From Saprospiraceae bacterium (GTDB lineage: Bacteria > Bacteroidota > Bacteroidia > Chitinophagales > Saprospiraceae), in NCBI GenBank assembly GCA_016714765.1, contig JADKCF010000002.1:1-64000 (forward strand): a DNA stretch of 64,000 bases. The letters are read 5' to 3'. The translations under genes and the position numbers were made by a program. This document shows, piece by piece, positions 55,278-64,000 of this stretch; positions within the stretch are counted from its first letter, which is position 1; each line of letters begins with the position of its first letter. Under the pieces are notes generated by a model. The model was not told the DNA's origin. It made no database searches and saw only the letters and a list, made by a program, of their open reading frames with translations.

Positions 55278-55393
55278 ATTAAGCTTGGAATTCAGCCATA
55301 AAGATAAGGATAAATATTCACTATATTTATATACTCAGACTACAAAATAAAGTAAGGGTACAGATGAAGGTATACGCAAAACCGAGCAAATTA

Positions 55394-56381
55394 TTATTTT
55401 TTCGGAGCCTGAATGATGTAACAATCCTCACAATCTCCGGATATAAAATCTATATACCCAAGTTTTTTAAGGTCATCAAGAATTTCTTTAGTACTTTTGG
55501 TAAGGTCTAGTCTCACTATGGCATCAAAATCAAGCGAACTGTTTTTTTCAAGTTTTATTTTTTTCTTATTGAGCTTTATAAGATGGTCTTTTACTACAGA
55601 ACCTAATTTATACTTACTACCCATGACCGCTGGTTCTTCAGCGGGCTTTTCTTCGACAGCTTGTTTAGCAGCTATTACTTGTGCAGGTTCTGGTGTTTTA
55701 TTTTTTGGTTGGGCTATGGCAGGAGCAGCGATGGCGATTTCTTTTTGGGGAGCTTTGAGATCAGTAAAAATTCCATCTTTGTAGATGTAAGCATCTCCTT
55801 GTTTAAGGATTTTAAAATTGTTTTTATTTTTAATCTCTGAGACTTTTACAGATCCGCTATGGTTTTCTATTTTAATACTTTTTTCACTCTCAGTGATATT
55901 AAATGTTGTTCCTAGAACTTCTACCACAATGTCTTTGTGAAACACTTTAAAAGGTAGGATGCTTTTGGAGATATCAAAATGTGCATTACCGCTCATGACA
56001 ACATTCTTTCCTCAGCATTATCCAGAGATGTAAAATATTTTAATGAAGCCCCTTGCTGTAATACTATTTTGATCCATCTACCAGCTGAACAGTCTCGTTA
56101 GCTTGAGCAGATGATATGTAGGATTCGTTTGTGGATGACGTATTGAAAACAAAAATAGCGGCTAAAATAAGTATAAAACTAGCTGCAAATGACAGCATAT
56201 ATAAGATTTGCCTGTTGGTGTCTTTTGAAAAATCGGCAGAGATAATTTGTCCATTATCCTGCTCAGATTCTTCGTTTTGAGAAATCAGGTTTTTGAAAGA
56301 ATCCCATTCAGTATCCACATCAAATACCTTAAAATCCTTGATTTGTTGGTTGTTCTTTAATATGGAATCTAATTTATTCAA
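55394..56381 (-). pseudogene. FecR-like anti-sigma factor, two frameshifts
   Basis: The N-terminal piece (56064-56381) has a cytoplasmic segment, one membrane helix (about residues 60-80, ILYMLSFAASFILILAAIFVF region) and ends VQLVDGSK at a stop. The C-terminal piece (55394-55996) starts at SGNAHFDIS. An extra base in the T4 run 56067-56070 gives DGSKIVLQQGASLKYF, and a second near 56004-56005 gives ERNVVMSGNAHFDIS, restoring the FecR motif R-x-V-x-x-x-G-x-A-x-F. The tail is Ala/Pro/Glu-rich, then a STN-like end with a Cys pair (DCEDC). It should hold the sigma factor encoded upstream. Confidence 0.8.
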
Positions 56382-56456
56382 TTTTATTTTGCTTGCTGTT
56401 TATTGTTTAAAAATTATATTTGTATTTATGACGCAAATTTTAGCTTATACCACATT

Positions 56457-56984
56457 TTATTCAAAAAAATCAGGATGGTTTTTTAATTCTTCCTGAAGGA
56501 ACTTTAATATTTTACTTATATTATCCTCCACGCTTCTTTTAGAAATTTGGAGATGATCGGCAATCTCTTCATACGTCAGTCCCTCAAACTTGTTTAACTC
56601 AAAAATTTCTCTGGCCTTCGGCTTCAGGTCTTTCAGACATTTTTCAATGGCTTGCCTTATAATGTAAGGATCGAGATATTGTTCATTTTCGAAGGCCATA
56701 TATTCAGTGTCAACACTTTCCAGCTCTGCCATTTTCAGGTGATTTTTGTTTTTCCTGATAAAGTCTATCATGGTATTTTTAGTCATCTGAAAAAGATACG
56801 ACTTCAGTGATGACTTGATTTCAAGCCCATCTTTGTTGTTCCAAAGTTTTACAAAAGTCAATTGCACTACTTCCCTGCTGTTTTCGTAGTTATTCAGGTA
56901 CTTGTTGACAAAATTGACAAGTGGGTTGAAATACTCTTTAAAAACAGATTCAAACTCGGTAATATTTCCAATTGATTTATGCAA
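56457..56984 (-). CDS. ECF sigma-70 family RNA polymerase sigma factor
   Basis: A 175-residue sigma factor of the Bacteroidota FecI-like group: region 2 (about 15-85, FVKLWNNKDGLEIKSSLKSYLF) and region 4 (about 115-165, LNKFEGLTYEEIADHLQISKRSVEDNIS). The adjacent FecR-like gene encodes its membrane inhibitor. Unlike many such pairs, no TonB-dependent receptor gene is next to it in the window. Confidence 0.9.
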   Translation of the reverse strand: MHKSIGNITEFESVFKEYFNPLVNFVNKYLNNYENSREVVQLTFVKLWNNKDGLEIKSSLKSYLFQMTKNTMIDFIRKNKNHLKMAELESVDTEYMAFENEQYLDPYIIRQAIEKCLKDLKPKAREIFELNKFEGLTYEEIADHLQISKRSVEDNISKILKFLQEELKNHPDFFE

Positions 56985-57119
56985 TATGTAAAATATTTTT
57001 TTCTTTGGTGACGTAAAAATACATATTTCGATACACTTGCAAGCATTTTACTTGCTTAAAGATGGTAAAGATCATTTTGAACTTATGTTGGATGTAGCTA
57101 ATATCGAGCATAAAATAAT

Positions 57120-57152
57120 AAAGGCTACCGAAACTTCTTCCGGCAGCCTTTT
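57120..57152. terminator. hairpin upstream of the sigma gene
   Basis: AAAGGCT-a-CCG and CGG-c-AGCCTTT form a stable stem with T-rich flanks on both strands. With the next hairpin at 57222 it makes a double stop between the secreted-protein gene and the sigma gene. Confidence 0.6.
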
Positions 57153-57221
57153 CAAAAATCATTAAAGCCACATTATTTTTGATGCAATGTTCGTTCACCC
57201 TAAGGAACATCGACGGACATG

Positions 57222-57263
57222 AAAACCAGTAGTTTCTTATTAACGCCCTTAACTACCGGTTTT
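57222..57263 (-). terminator. terminator of the secreted-protein gene
   Basis: AAAACCAGTAGTT (57222-57234) and AACTACCGGTTTT (57251-57263) pair with one G-U; it lies 12 bases after the stop of the gene at 57275. Confidence 0.7.
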
Positions 57264-57274
57264 ATTTAAAAGAA

Positions 57275-57847
57275 TTAAATCTTTTGATTGCCCAAATAAT
57301 AAGTACGATTGCCACTTTTTACAGTAACAGTATAAACTCCTGAAGTTAGTTTTCTCAGGTCGTATCTTTTGTGAATGGCGGATGCCTTGAATTTTTCAGC
57401 AAAAACGACGTTGTTGTCTTTATCTTCGATACTTAACGTTGTTTCCCTTCCCAAAGTCAAAAAATTGAGGTTCATACATTTGCCATCCCATGTATTGACC
57501 GGCTTGTATTCAGTGGTAATGTCTTTGGATAATGACAGTACATCAGACTGAATAATAAATGTTTGTGACTGGATCTTCAGAGCATCAGACAACTCCAGCG
57601 TGTAGGCACCATCAGAAAGGTTTTTTAGATTGTAAGACCTCATGTTTTGATGGGTACCTACTTTTTCATTCAATAAAATGTTACCAGAGATTTCTTCTCT
57701 GATAGTTACATTTACATGCGATGATTTCCAGAGTGAAGGGTTGATGACCAAAGATTTGGTACTTGTTGCTTTCATAATTGGGTTTCCTTCCGCGTTTACT
57801 CCAAGAGTCAATAACGAAAAGAAAAGGATTAAAATCTGCGTTTTCAT
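57275..57847 (-). CDS. secreted protein with two Ig-like repeats
   Basis: A 190-residue exported protein: signal peptide (1-19, ending GVNAEG) and two related beta-sandwich-like repeats (about 45-100 and 130-188), each ending in an L-[SK]-[DS]-G-[AV]-Y-T-[LV] pattern (LSDGAYTLELSD, LTSGVYTVTVKSG). The last repeat resembles the type IX secretion sorting domain, but in Bacteroidota such folds also occur in small periplasmic proteins. The exact function is unknown. A terminator follows. Confidence 0.7.
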   Translation of the reverse strand: MKTQILILFFSLLTLGVNAEGNPIMKATSTKSLVINPSLWKSSHVNVTIREEISGNILLNEKVGTHQNMRSYNLKNLSDGAYTLELSDALKIQSQTFIIQSDVLSLSKDITTEYKPVNTWDGKCMNLNFLTLGRETTLSIEDKDNNVVFAEKFKASAIHKRYDLRKLTSGVYTVTVKSGNRTYYLGNQKI

Positions 57848-58036
57848 GTTTAAAATATTTAATAGATGAATAAATCTGATTGATGATACAAAGGTACGGT
57901 GGTTTTGATAGTGCTCGCTACCACAAAATTTGCCAATAACTATACTGTATTAACCTGATTAGTTAATATAGGTTAATTTAAAGTTAATTTAACACCATAT
58001 CAATATTAATCACAATCAATTATGCTGAAAACAACA

Positions 58037-58044
58037 TACTTTTG
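58037..58044 (+). promoter_or_regulatory. -7 promoter element (TACTTTTG)
   Basis: TACTTTTG matches TAnnTTTG and is 17 bases before the AraC-family ATG at 58062. No clear -33 element was seen. Confidence 0.4.
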
Positions 58045-58061
58045 TATTGAAAACGAAAGAA

Positions 58062-58961
58062 ATGCAAAAACCATTTTCGGGGACACCGTCATTAGAAAAA
58101 ATTGAGCCAAACTTTGGACATTCTTTTGCCTTGAGAAAGTTTGAGGATATTAATCCCAATACGCTGCCATTTTGGCATTTTCATCCGGAATTAGAAATAG
58201 TTTATGTAAAGCACGGAAGTGGTAAAAGGCATATAGGCAATCATATTTCTTATTATAGTGGTGGAGACCTTATTTTTTTAGGTCCCAATTTGCCTCATTA
58301 TGGATTTACTGACAGGCTTTCGGGCGTAAGCACTGAGATTGTCGTACAGATGAAAGAAGACTTTTTGGGCAAGTCATTTTTTAAATTGCCGGAGATGCAG
58401 GCCATAGATCAGCTATTCGAAAGGTCAAAGGCAGGAATTTCATTCTATGGAAATACTAAAGATGAAGTGGGAGCCAGGCTCAACAGTCTTTTTTATATGG
58501 ACCAGTTCGACAAGTTGACAGAATTTCTAAGGATTCTTTTTATTCTTGCCACCTCCAAGGAATACAATATACTGAATGCTTCCGGGGTCACCCTCATAGT
58601 TCAGGGACAGGACACGGATAGGATAGATGCCATTTACAAATATGTCAGAGATCATTTTACAGGCACAATACAACTCGAAGAAATCTCTTCTGAAGTCAAT
58701 ATGACTGTCCCGTCATTTTGCAGATATTTTAAAAAAGTGACCAATAAGACGTTTACTGAGTTTGTCAACGAATTCAGGATTGTGCATGCCTGCAAATTAT
58801 TGAGCGAGGAGAGACACTCTATTTCGGAAGTATGTTTTGAAAGCGGATTTAACAATTTTTCTCATTTCAACAGACTTTTTAAGGAAAAAACCGGCAAAAG
58901 TCCCAATGCGTACCGTAAAGCAGTGGAGAAAGTAGTCTATGATGAGTTTTATCTTGGATAA
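58062..58961 (+). CDS. AraC-family transcriptional regulator
   Basis: A regulator of 299 residues with an N-terminal cupin sensor domain (about 15-110; FWHFHPELEIVYVKHGSGKRHIG) and a C-terminal double helix-turn-helix (about 190-290; LEEISSEVNMTVPSFCRYFKKV, in two parts, and SISEVCFESGFNNFSHFNRLFK). ATG 58062 is chosen over a TTG at 58047. The ligand is probably a sugar. Its end overlaps the convergent transporter gene by 13 bases. Confidence 0.88.
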   Translation: MQKPFSGTPSLEKIEPNFGHSFALRKFEDINPNTLPFWHFHPELEIVYVKHGSGKRHIGNHISYYSGGDLIFLGPNLPHYGFTDRLSGVSTEIVVQMKEDFLGKSFFKLPEMQAIDQLFERSKAGISFYGNTKDEVGARLNSLFYMDQFDKLTEFLRILFILATSKEYNILNASGVTLIVQGQDTDRIDAIYKYVRDHFTGTIQLEEISSEVNMTVPSFCRYFKKVTNKTFTEFVNEFRIVHACKLLSEERHSISEVCFESGFNNFSHFNRLFKEKTGKSPNAYRKAVEKVVYDEFYLG

Positions 58962-59803
58962 ACATCTTTTGTCCTTACTTCCATCCAGTACAATCTGAAT
59001 ATTAGTCCGGCAATTATAATAGACCCGCCAATGATTGCCCAATAGCCTGGTTGCTCACCATAACCTATGAGTACCCACACGGGATTTAAAATAGGTTCAA
59101 GCATAGCAATCAGAGAGCTTTCCAGAGCTGCTAAATGCTTTTGTCCTCGTAGGAATAATACAAATCCCAAGCCCAGTTGTCCGAATCCTAAAAACATCAG
59201 ATAGTTGTTTTCTACAAAAGATGGAAATGGATTGTCTATAAACCAGGGCAAGGTGATCATACAAAGTAGAATATTGCCCAGGAAAATAGCTCCGGGCTGG
59301 TAATCAGGATGATTTAATTTTTGCGAAACAAGCAATCCTGACATGATCATACCTCCTGCCAACGCCAGCCAAATTCCTAACCAGTTGTCTGGTTTGCTGA
59401 ACTGGTCTACAAAAAATAAACTCATGCCACAAAAACAGACGATGACAGTCAGTACATTGATCTTTTTGATTTTGGTACGTACGAAATAAGGTTCAAGAAT
59501 CAAGACAAAGGCCGGCGCTGTGTATTGCAGGAAAATAGCATTGGCAGCGGTAGTCAGTTTGGTGGAAGTGACAAACGTAACCAACAAAGGGGCATAAAAC
59601 AGGCTGGTGATGACGGACATCTTATTAAAGCGAAACATTGCTTTTCTGTAAATGACGAGAAATATCAATGCAGCATAAAAACTACGGTAAAAAAGAATGG
59701 TAAATGCATCCTGCGGTAAAAGTTTAACAAACAAACCTCCGGTACTCCATAGCAGGGCAGCTAAAATGGTCATCCCGATGGCAAGCTTTTTGTCCGAATA
59801 CAT
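58949..59803 (-). CDS. EamA-family DMT transporter
   Basis: A metabolite exporter-like membrane protein of 284 residues, ten helices in two EamA repeats (about 7-135 and 148-275). The substrate is not readable. Its ATG shares one base with the stop of pheS (TGATG), so it is translated right after pheS. Confidence 0.88.
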   Translation of the reverse strand: MYSDKKLAIGMTILAALLWSTGGLFVKLLPQDAFTILFYRSFYAALIFLVIYRKAMFRFNKMSVITSLFYAPLLVTFVTSTKLTTAANAIFLQYTAPAFVLILEPYFVRTKIKKINVLTVIVCFCGMSLFFVDQFSKPDNWLGIWLALAGGMIMSGLLVSQKLNHPDYQPGAIFLGNILLCMITLPWFIDNPFPSFVENNYLMFLGFGQLGLGFVLFLRGQKHLAALESSLIAMLEPILNPVWVLIGYGEQPGYWAIIGGSIIIAGLIFRLYWMEVRTKDVYPR

Positions 59804-60840
59804 CAGATAACGCCACTAAACTGCTTTAGGAATCTGGTATCGTTTTCGAAAAGCTGACGAATATCAGTGATTTTAAACTGGAGCATGGCCTGACGCTCTA
59901 TACCCATGCCGAATGCAAATCCGCTATATTCCTCAGGATCTATTCCGCAGTTGATCAATACATTGGGGTCTACCATACCACAGCCCAGTATTTCGAGCCA
60001 TCCTGTACCTTTGGTAATCCTGTAATCATCATCATTATTTAGCCCCCAAAAGACATCCATCTCAGCACTAGGCTCGGTAAAAGGAAAAAAGCTCGGACGA
60101 AGTCTTATATTGGTCTGCGGACCGTACATCTCACGTGCAAAGTAAAGCAATGTCTGCTTCATATCAGCAAAAGATACACCTTTATCTATGTAAAGACCTT
60201 CTACCTGATGAAACTGACAGTGTGATCGTGAGGAGATGGTTTCATTTCTATATACTCTGCCGGGAGCAATGATTCTGATGGGAGGCTTTTGGGATGTCAT
60301 GATACGTGCCTGAACAGAAGAAGTATGAGTCCGCAGGAGTTCCGATGTGGAATCTTTCAGATAAAAAGTGTCCTGCATATCTCTGGCAGGGTGGTCTTCT
60401 GGGGTGTTCATGGCCGTAAAATTGTGCCAGTCATCTTCTATTTCACGTTCCTCAGCCACAGTAAAACCTATTCTTTCAAAAATATTGATAATCCGGTTCA
60501 TTACTACTGAAACAGGGTGTCTTGAGCCCGTTGATACAGGTTGACATGGAGCCGACAAATCCATATCACTTACTACCCGACTGTTTACGTTTTTTTCTAA
60601 TGTAACACTGTAAGATTCATATTTTTCTTCTGCTTCTTGCTTTACATCATTGAGCAACTGGCCAAATTCTTTTTTTCTGTCGTTATCTACATTTTTAATT
60701 TCACCAAATAGTGCCTTTATTTCATTTTTGGAACCAACGTACTTAATTCTGAAAGCTTCCAGATCTACTGCATTTTCTATTTTTTCAGCCTGTAAAGCTG
60801 CCAGAACACCGTGTACTTTTGAGAATATTTCTGCTGACAT
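59803..60840 (-). CDS. pheS: phenylalanine--tRNA ligase alpha subunit
   Basis: Catalytic subunit that charges tRNA-Phe together with PheT. It has 345 residues: an N-terminal coiled coil (about 1-90) and the class II core with motif 2 region CQFHQVEGL and motif 3 GFAFGMGIERQAML. ATG 60840 is preferred to 60897, whose extra 19 residues are not family-like. Its partner pheT is not in the window. Confidence 0.95.
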   Translation of the reverse strand: MSAEIFSKVHGVLAALQAEKIENAVDLEAFRIKYVGSKNEIKALFGEIKNVDNDRKKEFGQLLNDVKQEAEEKYESYSVTLEKNVNSRVVSDMDLSAPCQPVSTGSRHPVSVVMNRIINIFERIGFTVAEEREIEDDWHNFTAMNTPEDHPARDMQDTFYLKDSTSELLRTHTSSVQARIMTSQKPPIRIIAPGRVYRNETISSRSHCQFHQVEGLYIDKGVSFADMKQTLLYFAREMYGPQTNIRLRPSFFPFTEPSAEMDVFWGLNNDDDYRITKGTGWLEILGCGMVDPNVLINCGIDPEEYSGFAFGMGIERQAMLQFKITDIRQLFENDTRFLKQFSGVI

Positions 60841-60985
60841 TTTAATTAAATTTGAGTTTAAAACGACGTAAAGGTAAAAAATAGTGATTAAATACATTAT
60901 CAGTTCTCAGTAAATCTTAATTATAACTCCAGAATATTATTTTTGCTTTCTCGTTTAATAGAATGTATATAACACATTATTTATT

Positions 60986-62215
60986 TTGATTACCACACAC
61001 AAAGACCAAAACCTAAAAAAAGGAGCTGACTTATTGGCTCTCACGGGAATCTTCCTCATGATGGTCGGTTTCCTCTTTAATCGGGTGGTGTGCAATACTG
61101 GCAGCCTGCTGATTGGCATTTATACGTTGTTACACATACAAAAAGCCGTTTGGATCTTCAGACAACCGTGGATGATTACCTTTATTCTGCTGGCTATGGT
61201 GACGGTGGTAAGTGATATATTGACGGAAGGTACTACTTTTTATAAGGAAAGAGGGGTAATGAAGATGATACTCATTCTTATTCCGGTATTCTTTTTTGTT
61301 TGGAATCCGGATAAAAAGCGAACGAATATCCTTCATCACTTGATATTGGTGGGAATGCTAATATCTACAGGCTACAGCTTGTATCATTATATTGTACATT
61401 TTGAGGATATGGCAGCCACTTATAAGGTTTCTAAAGTCATGCCTACACTTTCACTCGGCGACCATATCAGAATCAGTTGGGTGACAGGTATAAGCTGTAT
61501 TATTGCATTGTACCAATACGTACACGCTACAAATACAGTACATAGATGGTTGTATCTACTTTATATACTCATTCAGATGGTTTTTTTACACTTGCTGGGC
61601 GCTAAAACCGGGCTTTTGTCACTATATCTGAGTATTGTTGTGTACAGTGCTTATACCCTTGCAAATAATCAAAAATGGTTGCTTACTATTATTATAGGTG
61701 TACTTCTTCTTGCCTTGACAGTAGCCTACAAGACTATACCATCATTGGAACAGAGGTTTAATTTTGTAAAATATGATTTCGAACACTACAGCCGGGGTGA
61801 ATATAAGGAAGGACTCAGCGATGCGGTGAGATTCTACTCTCTGCAGGCGGGCAAAAGTATCATAGTAGAAAACCCAATTTTTGGAGTAGGCTTCAGCCGA
61901 TTGCAAGAGAAAACAGAAGATTGGTATAGAAAAAATTTGCCTCAAATGACTTCTGAAAACTATTTTTTGCCCAGCAGCGAATTAATTATCTACTGGGCAT
62001 CAGGAGGCATCATAGGATTACTGGTATTTTTATTGCATATTTTGCTTCCATTCTTTATCAGGCATTTGAGAAGTAATGTTTGGTTCATGACTTTTTATAT
62101 ACCGGCTATACTTAGTTTTATGTATGAAACTCACCTCGAAGGTCAATTGCCTTTGTTTGCATATGCCTTCTTTGCAGCATGTTTCTGGCATATCGCAAGT
62201 AAGGAAAATTACTAA
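60986..62215 (+). CDS. O-antigen ligase family (Wzy_C) membrane protein
   Basis: A 409-residue membrane protein with about ten helices and a large loop (about 250-330) before the last ones. The loop has the R-x-x-x-x-x-x-x-x-x-I-x-x-x-P-[IL]-x-G-x-G pattern (RFYSLQAGKSIIVENPIFGVGF) of WaaL/Wzy-type O-antigen ligases and polymerases. It may link or polymerise surface glycans. The likely start is a TTG at 60986; no better ATG precedes the first helix. The gene stands alone. Confidence 0.75.
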   Translation: MITTHKDQNLKKGADLLALTGIFLMMVGFLFNRVVCNTGSLLIGIYTLLHIQKAVWIFRQPWMITFILLAMVTVVSDILTEGTTFYKERGVMKMILILIPVFFFVWNPDKKRTNILHHLILVGMLISTGYSLYHYIVHFEDMAATYKVSKVMPTLSLGDHIRISWVTGISCIIALYQYVHATNTVHRWLYLLYILIQMVFLHLLGAKTGLLSLYLSIVVYSAYTLANNQKWLLTIIIGVLLLALTVAYKTIPSLEQRFNFVKYDFEHYSRGEYKEGLSDAVRFYSLQAGKSIIVENPIFGVGFSRLQEKTEDWYRKNLPQMTSENYFLPSSELIIYWASGGIIGLLVFLLHILLPFFIRHLRSNVWFMTFYIPAILSFMYETHLEGQLPLFAYAFFAACFWHIASKENY

Positions 62216-62295
62216 TTTGACATTTCTATTTCAATAAAACGTTTATTTGATTAATTTTGCCTGAGAAACCATTCTGAAATACCTTATCATCAAAT

Positions 62296-63600
62296 ATGCA
62301 CAGATTTGTTTTTTTATTTATTCTTTTATCATTTTCGGCTTCCTCACAGACACTTTTACTGGATGAGGCCATAGAGCAAGCGTTGTTGAATAATTTTAAT
62401 ATCCGTATTTCCCAAAATGAGGCTGTCATAGATAAAACCAATAATACACTAGGTAATGCCGGCTTTCTGCCTAGAGTAACCCTCAATTTTGGTCAAAATC
62501 TTAACATCAATAATACCAGGCAAGAGTTATTTAATGGTGATATTCGTAATGGAAACAATGTAAATACAGATAACTTGAGTGCTAATGTTCAGTTAGCCTG
62601 GACACTTTTTGATGGTATGAGAATGTTTGTAAACAGAGAAAGGCTAAAAGAAATAGAAGCATTGGGCCAACTCAATGTGCAGCTTCAGGTCGAAAATACC
62701 ATTTTTCAGGTGATGTCCCTTTTTTATACTATTGATCAGCAAAAAAAGAGAATTGAAACCATCCGACAAGCTATATTGATATCCGGAGAAAGGCTGTCAC
62801 TGGCACAATTAAAAAAAGATGTCGGTACGGGATCAGGTATACCTGTTTTGCAGGCAGAAGTTGATATCAACGCCGACAGTGCTATGCTCATCAGACAAAA
62901 TCTCGTACTCACACAGATCAAGATTCAGCTAAATGAAATCATGGGCCGCAGTCCGGATACACAGTATGATATAGTGGAGACCTTGCCGCAATTATATTCA
63001 GAATATGGTATGATAGATTTTGCTGATTTGCAATCCAATGCAGAAAAGAGAAGCTTAATCATGCAAATGGCTGGTAAAAACCTGAAACTGACAGAGCTCA
63101 ACAAAAGACAATGGGAATCCAATAAGTACCCGTCCGTAGATTTTAATGCGGGCTATAATTATTCGAGGCTAAATGCAGAGATAGGTATACTTAAGTTTAA
63201 CCAGAATGCAGGGATAGGGTTAGGACTCACTGGAAGATGGAATATCTTCAGTGGTTATAACAACAAGCGGGAAATACAGGTTGCCAAACTGAGTATGGAA
63301 ACAGCCAGACTTGCACAAGAACAAAGTGCTTTGACATTAAATACAGACCTTTTTACAATGTACAAAAATTTTGTGACAGCCAGGGAGATGGTGAGGATGG
63401 AAAACAACAATATTAAAATCGCCAGAAAAAATCTAGACATCACCACAGAAAAAATGCGTTTAGGAACAATAGACGCACTCGAACTCAGGCAGGCCCAGCT
63501 TAATCTGGTAGATGCGGAATTCCGAAAAATTACAGCAGATTTTGAAGCAAATATGTCAATGCTGGAAATGAAAAGGCTTACAGGGGTCTTGGTCAATTAA
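62296..63600 (+). CDS. TolC-family outer-membrane protein
   Basis: An outer-membrane efflux channel of 434 residues with a signal peptide (1-18, FSASSQ) and two outer-membrane efflux protein repeats forming a coiled-coil tunnel. ALLNNFNIRISQNEAVID is typical of the first helix. It could serve the RND pump at 28-32 kb or another exporter; nothing in the neighbourhood decides. Confidence 0.9.
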   Translation: MHRFVFLFILLSFSASSQTLLLDEAIEQALLNNFNIRISQNEAVIDKTNNTLGNAGFLPRVTLNFGQNLNINNTRQELFNGDIRNGNNVNTDNLSANVQLAWTLFDGMRMFVNRERLKEIEALGQLNVQLQVENTIFQVMSLFYTIDQQKKRIETIRQAILISGERLSLAQLKKDVGTGSGIPVLQAEVDINADSAMLIRQNLVLTQIKIQLNEIMGRSPDTQYDIVETLPQLYSEYGMIDFADLQSNAEKRSLIMQMAGKNLKLTELNKRQWESNKYPSVDFNAGYNYSRLNAEIGILKFNQNAGIGLGLTGRWNIFSGYNNKREIQVAKLSMETARLAQEQSALTLNTDLFTMYKNFVTAREMVRMENNNIKIARKNLDITTEKMRLGTIDALELRQAQLNLVDAEFRKITADFEANMSMLEMKRLTGVLVN

Positions 63601-63627
63601 CCTATGTATTATCATGGAAAAAATCAA

Positions 63628-64000
63628 ATGATACATACTGTCACAGACATCATCATATATCCTGTCAAAGGTCTAGGCGGCATTCACCTGCAGGAGGCAA
63701 GGGCTTTGACAAGTGGATTCGAATTCGACAGAAGATGGATGCTTGTGGATGCTGATGGAAAATTTGTATCCCAGAGGACGGTACCCAAAATGGCTTTATT
63801 TTCGCAAAAAATAGAAAATGACCAATTGTACATAACATTTGGTGAATCTACTTTTAACTTTCCGCTTTCGTCAGGCACAGATGAACGTGTAGATGCTAAA
63901 GTGTGGGACGATACAGCAGTCACAAAAATAGTAAGCAAAGAAGCAAGCCAATGGTTTTCTGATCAAATCAATCATTCTTTCAGACTTGTGAGAATGGCTG
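63628..64000 (+). CDS. MOSC N-terminal domain protein (runs off the window)
   Basis: The first 124 residues of a YcbX-like protein: MOSC N-terminal beta-barrel (IIIYPVKGLGGI, FEFDRRWMLVDADGKFVSQR). Relatives bind molybdenum cofactor via a C-terminal MOSC domain and reduce N-hydroxylated compounds; that part lies beyond the window. ATG 63628 is preferred; an in-frame ATG at 63604 is also possible. It follows the TolC-like gene directly. Confidence 0.85.
   Translation, partial: MIHTVTDIIIYPVKGLGGIHLQEARALTSGFEFDRRWMLVDADGKFVSQRTVPKMALFSQKIENDQLYITFGESTFNFPLSSGTDERVDAKVWDDTAVTKIVSKEASQWFSDQINHSFRLVRMA

Noticed and set aside
56977..57210. A 77-codon minus-strand frame upstream of the sigma gene
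   Set aside because: It spans a strong hairpin and has no family-like features.
1..64000. tRNA or rRNA genes, CRISPR arrays, transposases, phage genes
   Set aside because: None was seen on reading both strands; no regularly spaced repeats and no mobile-element proteins are encoded.

Overview
The window looks like chromosomal DNA of a Bacteroidota bacterium, most likely from the Saprospirales/Saprospiraceae side of the phylum. The signs are: an AT-rich genome; promoters of the TAnnTTTG type; few Shine-Dalgarno sequences; a split three-gene NAD(P) transhydrogenase; a DAHP synthase fused to an AroQ chorismate mutase; a bacterial GGGP/PcrB-type synthase; a FecI/FecR-type sigma/anti-sigma pair; and a MurA with Asp in place of the catalytic Cys. 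The family-level placement is inference.

Layout. Positions 1-9.5 kb: a LacI-type regulator with its own operator, a Prc/Tsp protease, a short MutA-like protein, NFU1, a broken inositol monophosphatase, a rhomboid protease, Upp, a rhodanese/membrane/OsmC thiol cluster and a small tyrosine phosphatase. 9.5-24 kb: a DPE2-type amylomaltase, two FlgJ-like glucosaminidases, RluF, AlkA, a secreted LVIVD-type protein with a C-terminal triple repeat, pntA1-A2-B and alanine dehydrogenase. 24-35 kb: TsaE, a GMC oxidoreductase with its small subunit, NAD synthetase, an RND pump with its adaptor, NhaC, PhnA and a disrupted DoxX gene. 36-44 kb: MnmE, UvrA, a TPR protein, an alpha/beta hydrolase and heme A synthase.

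Origin-like region. Two perfect 16-bp parS sites (41808 and 42010) lie about 2.5 kb from a 579-bp, very AT-rich gene-free interval (44311-44889). That interval carries several DnaA-box matches and an inverted repeat. I read 41.8-44.9 kb as a candidate chromosome origin neighbourhood.

From 44.9 to 52 kb the plus strand carries dtd, a MazG-like gene, an M3 peptidase and an aromatic amino acid operon: prephenate dehydratase-aminotransferase, then tyrA, then DAHP synthase-chorismate mutase. Upstream of that operon is a textbook transcription attenuator: promoter, a 22-codon leader peptide packed with Phe/Tyr/Trp codons, an antiterminator that pairs across the leader stop codon, and a strong terminator. 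From 52 to 64 kb: murA, rsgA, a GGGP synthase, a sigma/anti-sigma pair, an AraC regulator, an EamA exporter, pheS, an O-antigen ligase-like protein, a TolC-like protein and the start of a MOSC-domain protein.

Data quality. At least eight conserved genes, including mnmE and rsgA, are broken by one-base shifts, nearly all at homopolymer runs, and restoring one base rebuilds the conserved family sequence each time. I read most of these as sequencing errors rather than true pseudogenes. The exceptions are the deletion in the inositol monophosphatase and the insertion in the DoxX gene. No tRNA, rRNA, CRISPR array or insertion sequence was recognised.
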